The notes beneath the pieces are model-generated. The model was not told where the DNA came from and ran no database searches. It worked only from the letters and a program-made list of their open reading frames with translations. Below are positions 6,288 through 11,372 of a stretch of DNA of 11,372 nucleotides, piece by piece; positions within the stretch are counted from its first letter, which is position 1; each line of letters begins with the position of its first letter. The position numbers were made by a program, and so were the translations under genes. This stretch comes from Nitrospinota bacterium (GTDB lineage Bacteria; Nitrospinota; Nitrospinia; UBA9942). The DNA lies in the NCBI GenBank assembly GCA_016234205.1, contig JACRGN010000237.1, positions 1-11,372 on the forward strand, read 5' to 3'.

Positions 6288-6560
6288 TTATAAATCAGTC
6301 AATAAGAAGGACGCTCCTACGAGATTTTTGGCGAGCATTGCCACAACAGTGTATAGCTTCAGATAACCTTCTCTATCTTTCTGGATAGTAGACAGGTAAA
6401 TGCTCATCTCATCATAACGGTGATTGTTGAAGAACATTGTATAAGACAATGAAAGGACTTCCCTCTGCCTCTTCTTTTTATAAGTATTGGCATCATCTGC
6501 AAAGGTGAATTGACATGAAAAGAGAATTATTAGCAAGACAAATAAAATTATCTTTTTCAT
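6288..6560 (-). CDS. Small exported protein of unknown function
   Basis: 90 residues from the ATG at 6560, which follows a strong GGAGG (6566-6570) eight bases upstream. The in-frame ATG further upstream at 6614 lacks such a site and would bury the signal peptide. Residues 1-21 are a typical signal peptide (Lys-Lys, then a run of Ile/Leu/Val/Phe) that could be cut after Thr-Phe-Ala, leaving a mature protein beginning Asp-Asp. An alternative lipoprotein cut at Leu-Phe-Ser-Cys16 is less good because of the Phe. The mature ~69 residues look helical and charged (a Lys/Arg cluster, then Tyr/Leu-rich helices), vaguely like a single TPR-type helical pair. I do not recognise a family. It follows gspN by 116 bp, so it may or may not belong to that operon. 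Confidence 0.6.
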   Translation of the reverse strand: MKKIILFVLLIILFSCQFTFADDANTYKKKRQREVLSLSYTMFFNNHRYDEMSIYLSTIQKDREGYLKLYTVVAMLAKNLVGASFLLTDL

Positions 6561-6676
6561 AAATACCTCCATACTTTTCCACCGACATTCTTGACTTAAA
6601 TATCGGCATTTCATAAATTAAGTATTAGTAAAAAATTTTACAGAAAATTTTCAACTCCTGTTTTTTTACTTCTACC

Positions 6677-7534
6677 TTACCTGATAAAGACAGGATTTCC
6701 TATTGTCCCCTTTATGGGAATTGAATAAAAATTTATAGATTTACGGTAATCCTTGATTAGGAATAAAATGGTATCATTTTTTATGAGTTGTGCCTTTGGG
6801 GTAATTTCAAGGATCAGGTCTATTGGGCTATTTTTAAAAGGGCTTGAGACATTAACAATCCCCTGAAGCCTTGCAGAAAGCTCCTTCCCCTCCACCCATA
6901 ATCCATTAAGTTTTAATTTACACTCCTCCAATTTAGTAGTAATACCAATCTTCTCTATCGCTTCAAATGGCATTATTAACCCCTGAATCCTTAATCTGCT
7001 TACATCTATATCTTTCCCATCCGCTTTTATAAATCCCCCAATACACCTCTCCTGAGAGATGATGGTCTGTCCATAGACATTGACAACTCCGCTATAAAGA
7101 CCAACAGAATTAAGAGATGGAATATCTTTTAAGCCTATATTTTTTGCAACCGTATTCAGAGTAATGCCTCCAACCTTGATTATTACATCTTCACTGATAT
7201 GCCCGCCTCCAACATCCCCATAAGCATTAATCTTTATATTCCCTAAAATGAGGCTTGAAGGCAAAAATCTCATATTTATATTATTAATATTAAAAAGGTG
7301 GGTATTATCTCCTGCATAAATAACCTCCATCTTTTTCATTTCAAAACTGAGAGGAAATACCTTTTGAAAACCCTCTATTGAAAAGACAAGCCCTGTCCTT
7401 TCATTTAATTCACTCTCTAACCATGACTCTATGAGGTTGTTGGGAAAGGCAAAGAAAAATGTAATTAAAAAGAGAAGGGCTGCTATGAAGAGAATGCCTG
7501 CAGCTATGAAAAGCCTTTTTAAGACATACCGCAT
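6677..7534 (-). CDS. gspN: Type II secretion system protein GspN
   Basis: 285 residues. An N-terminal membrane segment (about residues 8-30) is followed by a periplasmic beta-rich region with Leu-Asn-Glu-Arg-Thr-Gly and repeated amphipathic strands, ending Gly-Thr-Ile-Gly-Asn-Pro, as in GspN/AsmA-like proteins. GspN is an accessory inner-membrane part of some type II secretion systems and is often the last gene of the cluster, as here. The identification rests on fold style, length and above all on its place 24 bp after gspM. There is no Shine-Dalgarno site. A TATAAT lies 15 bases upstream of the ATG, but without a -35, so separate transcription is doubtful. Other AsmA-like proteins would look similar. 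Confidence 0.75.
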   Translation of the reverse strand: MRYVLKRLFIAAGILFIAALLFLITFFFAFPNNLIESWLESELNERTGLVFSIEGFQKVFPLSFEMKKMEVIYAGDNTHLFNINNINMRFLPSSLILGNIKINAYGDVGGGHISEDVIIKVGGITLNTVAKNIGLKDIPSLNSVGLYSGVVNVYGQTIISQERCIGGFIKADGKDIDVSRLRIQGLIMPFEAIEKIGITTKLEECKLKLNGLWVEGKELSARLQGIVNVSSPFKNSPIDLILEITPKAQLIKNDTILFLIKDYRKSINFYSIPIKGTIGNPVFIR

Positions 7535-7558
7535 AATTTGGTGCTTGTTATTATACTT

Positions 7559-8104
7559 TCAACCGGTAACTTTACTTACAACCGCTACGCTAATATCAAC
7601 ATCTAAAAGGTTGGGGTTATCAAAACGGCTTTTCATTGAAAATCCCTTTATCAGAAGAAGGGCTTTGTTATTTTCAATTTTGTAAAGAAAGTTAATCAGT
7701 TGATTAAGGTCTATCCCGTCTATCTTTACATTTACGCCTCTTTCCAGATAGCCCTTCTCCACCTTTTCTTCAAGGAGTTTTAGCATTATTATTTTTTCCT
7801 TAATCCCTGTCATTATTCCTATCCCTTCTAATATTGTAATGGGTGACTCCATACCTCTTGGCGAGAGTGCCCTTCTTTCAGCATAATCAAACTTATCTTT
7901 TTCTCTTAAATATTCCTCCTTGAGTTGCACAAAATTTAACATCTCCTTCTTCTTTGCAAGGATTGATTTCTCCAAACCCCTGTATTTCTTTAAGACGATA
8001 TTCCCGCTTAGAAAAAACACAATTACAAAGGAAAACCCTCCAAGCAGGATAAATAACCTTCTTCTATCAATTTCTGTCACAAATCTCTTAAATATCATTT
8101 TCAT
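7559..8104 (-). CDS. gspM: Type II secretion system protein GspM
   Basis: 181 residues with a short basic cytoplasmic N-terminus, one membrane segment (about residues 17-38), a charged coiled-coil stretch (about 40-80, rich in Lys/Glu) and a C-terminal ferredoxin-like domain (about 85-180). This is the standard GspM layout. GspM binds GspL in the inner membrane and helps link the secretion ATPase GspE to the growing pseudopilus. The start ATG overlaps the gspL stop as ATGA, a classic coupled junction. Sequence conservation of GspM is low in general, so order and architecture carry the call. Nothing is missing or broken. Confidence 0.8.
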   Translation of the reverse strand: MKMIFKRFVTEIDRRRLFILLGGFSFVIVFFLSGNIVLKKYRGLEKSILAKKKEMLNFVQLKEEYLREKDKFDYAERRALSPRGMESPITILEGIGIMTGIKEKIIMLKLLEEKVEKGYLERGVNVKIDGIDLNQLINFLYKIENNKALLLIKGFSMKSRFDNPNLLDVDISVAVVSKVTG

Positions 8105-9435
8105 TTTTTTAGTGTAATAGAAAGACTGAAAGCTGCCCCGCCTCCTGCCCTTGTCTTCAGGTCTGTCAGCAGAATATCCTTAAAATAGTTTTCTCCAATT
8201 AATTTCTCTTTCAAAATATTTGCGATTTCAAAGGAATCTGTCTCGCCCCTGACTGTCATTCTGCCTTCAGCGATATTAACCTCATTAAATTTTACCCTTA
8301 TATCACCGCTATTTCCGCCTGTTTTGGATAACTCTTTCATTATTTCAAGGATACTGATTCCTCCGGAAGAAATCTCCAAATCCCCCTTTAATTTATTTAC
8401 CTTTGCCTCAAGCTGATATAATTCATCCAATACCTTAGTCTCTCCGGGAAACAATTCAAGATATGCCCCTCTTAAGGCATCCCTATTTGCAATAAAATCT
8501 CTTGCAAGCCCTTTATATTTTAAGTAAACATTCCCCATCATAAGCCCGATAATAATAAGGGCAAGAACACCTGTAAATTTCAGATTCTTTTTAATCGCAT
8601 TACTCTCCCTTGTATATTCAAACTCCCCTTTTCTAAAGTTTATGGAACCTTCCATCTTTTTTTGAAGATGAAGTGAGAGGGCATATAGACCTGCCCCGTC
8701 AGGAGGGCAATTCCACGGCAGTGAAACATTTTTAATATCAATTTGGGGGAGGAGCGATTTCAGATCCTTTATATTTTCTTCAACAGAATAAACCTTATCT
8801 ATATGGATTCCCTCAGACTCCAGATAGATTAAACCTGTCTTTAATTCATTTATTTCTTTGAGAGGTTTAAAAAATCTCGGCTCTCCGTCAGACACAACCA
8901 TAAAAGACTCATTGCCAACAAGGGCTGCTGTACCCTTATTCGCCCCATTTAAGAGCTTTCCCATAGAGAATATAGTTGAACCAAGCCAATATGGGTCAAG
9001 CCCAAATTCTTTCAGCATTTCAATATATTTCCTTAATCTCGCCTTCTCTAAAGCAACAGTTATTACCTTACCATCACCAATCGGAATGGCATCAACAATC
9101 ATCTCTTTTACATCGTGGGGGAGGAGACCACTGAGTTCAAAAGGAAGGATATCCTGAATCTTTTTCCTGTCTTTAAATGGGATTGATAAAATCCTCATGC
9201 TTATCTCATCAGGGGGGATAGCTACAAGCACCTTTTCAAATTCTCTAAACCCTTTTTCGTTTGCTGTTGTGAGTAGGGAAGAGATTGCAGATTTTATCTC
9301 CTCTCTCTCTGATGAGATATTCTTTCTAAGTATAGGATGGGTATGAAGGTAAATGGGTTCGATTTTTTTTGGAGAAAATATACCTGCCCTGACAGAATCT
9401 ACGCCTATATCAAGGATGAGGATTTCTTTCGCCAT
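8101..9435 (-). CDS. gspL: Type II secretion system protein GspL
   Basis: 444 residues. Residues 1-~280 are the cytoplasmic actin-like (PilM-like) domain that recruits the ATPase GspE: ILILDIGVDSVRAGIF at residues 5-20 forms the first strands, and LPFELSGLLPHD (97-108) is a conserved GspL/PilM-type patch. A single membrane helix follows (about 288-305), then a periplasmic coiled coil and a ferredoxin-like C-terminal domain that pairs with GspM. I place the start at the ATG at 9435, which sits 5 bases after a GGAGGGAGAG ribosome-binding site. A longer frame opening with TTG at 9450 would place that site inside the gene. The ATG shares one base with the gspK stop (TGATG), showing tight coupling. 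Confidence 0.88.
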   Translation of the reverse strand: MAKEILILDIGVDSVRAGIFSPKKIEPIYLHTHPILRKNISSEREEIKSAISSLLTTANEKGFREFEKVLVAIPPDEISMRILSIPFKDRKKIQDILPFELSGLLPHDVKEMIVDAIPIGDGKVITVALEKARLRKYIEMLKEFGLDPYWLGSTIFSMGKLLNGANKGTAALVGNESFMVVSDGEPRFFKPLKEINELKTGLIYLESEGIHIDKVYSVEENIKDLKSLLPQIDIKNVSLPWNCPPDGAGLYALSLHLQKKMEGSINFRKGEFEYTRESNAIKKNLKFTGVLALIIIGLMMGNVYLKYKGLARDFIANRDALRGAYLELFPGETKVLDELYQLEAKVNKLKGDLEISSGGISILEIMKELSKTGGNSGDIRVKFNEVNIAEGRMTVRGETDSFEIANILKEKLIGENYFKDILLTDLKTRAGGGAAFSLSITLKK

Positions 9436-10340
9436 CAACTCTCCCTCCAATAAAGTATTCCGCCCCCTGTTTGTATAACAGCCTCTACCACCCTGACAGC
9501 CTCTCCGATTTTCGCAGACGAACGGACTCTGAAAATATTACTTTCAACAGTTATCTTGTCCTGCAGGCTGAAACCTATAGTCTCAAAACCAGCCACCTTC
9601 ATTATATCCGACCTGTCCTTAAAAGGCGTAGCCTTTCTATAATCTATAACCCTCTCTACAAGTGTCTCTGTTATTTCATCTGAAAGGGACATTATAACTT
9701 CCTTGCCTGCAGTATTAATATTGATAAGCCCGCTTGTATTATACACAGTAATAAATGGGCTTATAGATTTATAAATCTGAGGTGTATATCCTTTTATCAT
9801 CAATACCTCTTCAAGGCTGTCCGGATAGCCGTTTTTGGGCAGGTAAGGGCTTGAAAGCCTCTGGTAGTAATCAATCCCCTCCGCTCCCATCATCCTCGGC
9901 TCATCATCGGTATCAATCCAGTCTGAAAGTGTATCCGCAATATCCTCCTTTTGATTTAACAGTTTCAGCAGCCTCAGATAAATATTATACACCTTATCAT
10001 TGAGTGCGCCTGTATTTGGATACACAATCTTCAAAGATACCTTCCCCTGCTCATCTAAAACCTTTATATCCAATTCACCATCTTCCTCATTCCTCTTAAA
10101 ACCAAGTCCATCGCTATCCATTGTTATAAAGGGCTTGATTCTCAAAAACTCCTCTATCCCTGCCTTTGCCATATCCACCCCTGACCTGGCAAGAAGGCTT
10201 GCCCTCTGGCTATCCCTGAAATTATTAGTCCTTGAGACAGATATATAAACTGCATAGACAAGTTCCGTCACCAGCCCGACAAGAACGGCTGTAATGAGGA
10301 GTGTAATAATAAGGGCAAAACCTTTTTGTGAGCGGAGCAT
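9435..10340 (-). CDS. gspK: Type II secretion minor pseudopilin GspK
   Basis: 301 residues. The short leader with Gln-Lys-Gly7 followed by Phe8-Ala-Leu-Ile-Ile is a prepilin peptidase (GspO) site. The hydrophobic helix runs to about residue 34. Position +5 of the mature protein is Ile, not Glu, as expected for GspK, which sits at the pseudopilus tip. Conserved GspK features are visible: LSDWIDTDDEPR (138-149) followed by GAEG..YY, and GLININTAGKEVI (204-216) in the C-terminal helical region. With GspI and GspJ it caps the pseudopilus that pushes folded proteins through the outer-membrane secretin. Those partners are not in the window. There is no Shine-Dalgarno site; a TATAAT lies 14 bases upstream of the ATG. 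Confidence 0.9.
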   Translation of the reverse strand: MLRSQKGFALIITLLITAVLVGLVTELVYAVYISVSRTNNFRDSQRASLLARSGVDMAKAGIEEFLRIKPFITMDSDGLGFKRNEEDGELDIKVLDEQGKVSLKIVYPNTGALNDKVYNIYLRLLKLLNQKEDIADTLSDWIDTDDEPRMMGAEGIDYYQRLSSPYLPKNGYPDSLEEVLMIKGYTPQIYKSISPFITVYNTSGLININTAGKEVIMSLSDEITETLVERVIDYRKATPFKDRSDIMKVAGFETIGFSLQDKITVESNIFRVRSSAKIGEAVRVVEAVIQTGGGILYWRES

Positions 10341-10354
10341 AATTAATTTAGGAA

Positions 10355-10360
10355 ATTATA
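10355..10360 (-). promoter_or_regulatory. Perfect -10 TATAAT just upstream of gspK
   Basis: An exact TATAAT on the minus strand ends 14 bases before the gspK ATG, but no good -35 is found at 16-18 bp. If used, transcription would start ~8 bases before the ATG, giving an almost leaderless mRNA for gspK-L-M-N. That would fit the missing ribosome-binding site and the 128-bp gap after smc. Confidence 0.35.
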
Positions 10361-10373
10361 AATTTTTGCCAGG

Positions 10374-10430
10374 TACGAAGACACTAAGTAAAAATTATTC
10401 CCTATTTCTTTGAGCCTTTGTGTCTTGGTG
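10374..10430. repeat. Imperfect inverted repeat between smc and gspK
   Basis: The arm TACGAAGACACTAAG (10374-10388) and the reverse complement of 10416-10430 (CACCAAGACACAAAG) match at 12 of 15 positions, around a 27-base loop. Motifs of the type 'CCAAGACACAAAGG' recur in intergenic DNA of many bacteria, as I remember. This would be a member of such a dispersed repeat, and it could also form a hairpin at the end of the smc transcript. Confidence 0.45.
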
Positions 10431-10468
10431 GCTAAAGATTTTTTGTAGATTTCAGAAGGCAAATTTAT

Positions 10469-11372
10469 TCAGGCTGCCAGTGCCTCTTTTGCCTTGAGGT
10501 TTACGGATATGACCTTTGACACACCATCCTCTTCCATTGTAATGCCGTAAAGGCTATCGGCAAATGACATTGTTTTCTGATTGTGTGTAATTACGAGAAA
10601 TTGCGTATTTGAACACATCTCTTTTATCATATCCCTGAACCTGAAAATATTTGCCTCATCAAGAGGGGCATCCACCTCATCCAATAGACAGAATGGGCTT
10701 GGCTTTACCATGAATATTGAAAAGAGGAGGGAAATGGCTGTCATTGCCTTTTCACCTGCAGAAAGCAGTGTGATATTTTGAAGTCTCTTGCCGGGAGGCT
10801 GGACAATTATATCAACACCTGTTTCAAGCATATTGCCCTCATCCACAAGAATAAGCTCAGCCCTCCCGCCGCCGAATAACCGCCTGAATATACCCTTAAA
10901 ATTCTCATTTACCTTTGTGAAGGTTTCAGCAAACATATGCTTTGTGGTGCTGTCAATCTTCTCAATAGTCTGGTGTAGTGATTTTATAGATAGAATCAGG
11001 TCATCCTGCTGTGTCTTTAAGAAATTATATCTCTCGCTTATACTGTTATATTCCTCTATTGCTGCCAGATTTACATCACCAAATCTGTCAATCTCGCTCC
11101 TTAAAAATTCCAGCCGTGAGTTTACCTCTTCAAGATTCACCTCTTCAATAGCCACATCGGGGATTTCATTTTCTTTTATGTTATATTCCTCTACAGCCCT
11201 TCTCCTTAAATTCTCAATCCTGAGATTTAGCTCTGCCTTTTTCATCCCCAGATTATTTAAAGTATCCCTTAAGCCCGCCAGTTCTGCCTCTATTAGTTTT
11301 ACTTCCTCTTCAATAGCCTTCAGGCTTTCATTTTTCTCCCTAAGGGACTCCTCCCTAATATTTATTTCCTTC
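10469..11372 (-). CDS. smc: Chromosome segregation protein SMC, C-terminal part (partial)
   Basis: The last ~300 residues of SMC; the frame stays open to the window edge, so the gene begins outside. The first ~100 residues are coiled coil. Next come Asp-Val-Asn-Leu-Ala-Ala-Ile-Glu-Glu-Tyr (a conserved SMC motif before the C-terminal head), Phe-x4-Phe-Gly-Gly-Gly-Arg-Ala-Glu-Leu, the ABC signature LLSAGEKAMTAISLL (LSAGE at 10751-10765), Walker B FCLLDEVDAPLDEAN (FCLLDE at 10676-10693) with its D-loop, and ITHNQKTM as the switch His. SMC homodimers with ScpA/ScpB load at parS sites and organise the chromosome. The signature reads LSAGE where most SMCs have LSGGE. The internal ATG at 11245 is not the real start. 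Confidence 0.95.
   Translation of the reverse strand, partial: KEINIREESLREKNESLKAIEEEVKLIEAELAGLRDTLNNLGMKKAELNLRIENLRRRAVEEYNIKENEIPDVAIEEVNLEEVNSRLEFLRSEIDRFGDVNLAAIEEYNSISERYNFLKTQQDDLILSIKSLHQTIEKIDSTTKHMFAETFTKVNENFKGIFRRLFGGGRAELILVDEGNMLETGVDIIVQPPGKRLQNITLLSAGEKAMTAISLLFSIFMVKPSPFCLLDEVDAPLDEANIFRFRDMIKEMCSNTQFLVITHNQKTMSFADSLYGITMEEDGVSKVISVNLKAKEALAA

Noticed and set aside
6591..6619. TTGACT, 17-bp spacer and TAAATT on the plus strand, a good promoter-like match.
   Set aside because: It points into the 3' end of gspN with no plus-strand gene downstream. In AT-rich intergenic DNA such matches arise by chance; an antisense transcript cannot be argued from sequence alone.
7550..7555. 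TATAAT 15 bases upstream of gspN, possible internal promoter.
   Set aside because: No -35 match at proper spacing, and it lies in a tightly packed operon where a separate promoter is not needed.
9436..9450. A longer GspL starting with TTG at 9450.
   Set aside because: It would overlap gspK by 16 bp and place the GGAGGGAGAG ribosome-binding site inside the coding region; the ATG at 9435 is better on every count.
6244..10468. The same 13-mer AAGGCAAATTTAT near 6244 and near 10456.
   Set aside because: A shared AT-rich 13-mer is expected by chance in a window of this size.

Overview
The window is AT-rich bacterial chromosome from a Gram-negative (diderm) organism. This is shown by type II secretion genes and by several proteins with export signals. 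The style of the secretion genes (a short GspN, a GspL with a full actin-like domain), the retropepsin/DUF5678 pair and the base composition would suit Nitrospirota or a deltaproteobacterial-type lineage. That placement is an impression, not a proof. Nothing here is a tRNA, rRNA, CRISPR array or recognisable transposase.

Left part (1-1200): a truncated bacteriohemerythrin remnant on the minus strand; a 190-bp gap with inverted repeats; then a minus-strand two-gene unit of DUF5678 (first) and a small retropepsin-like aspartic protease, overlapping by 10 bp. A 145-bp divergent intergenic region follows. It has a promoter candidate in each direction, both with -35 TTGCAT, and an exact 17-bp direct repeat with a 23-bp period between them.

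Centre (1198-6226, plus strand): the most unusual part. An exported 1139-residue protein joins a NosZ-like (nitrous-oxide reductase type) seven-bladed beta-propeller, a cupredoxin-like domain that has lost most copper ligands, an unassigned beta-rich middle region and a C-terminal CHAT (caspase-like) peptidase domain with a plausible His/Cys dyad. It overlaps by 8 bp a secreted calcineurin-like metallophosphoesterase carrying all the metal-site motifs. I read the pair as a possible two-gene envelope module, sensor-protease plus phosphoesterase, that I do not recognise from described systems.

Right part (6288-11372, minus strand): ordinary core genes. They are the 3' end of smc (running off the window), then gspK-gspL-gspM-gspN, overlapping or tightly spaced. 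These encode the inner-membrane platform and pseudopilus tip of a type II secretion system. A small exported protein of unknown function lies at the downstream end. The T2SS genes have no visible functional tie to the central pair, except that both concern the cell envelope.
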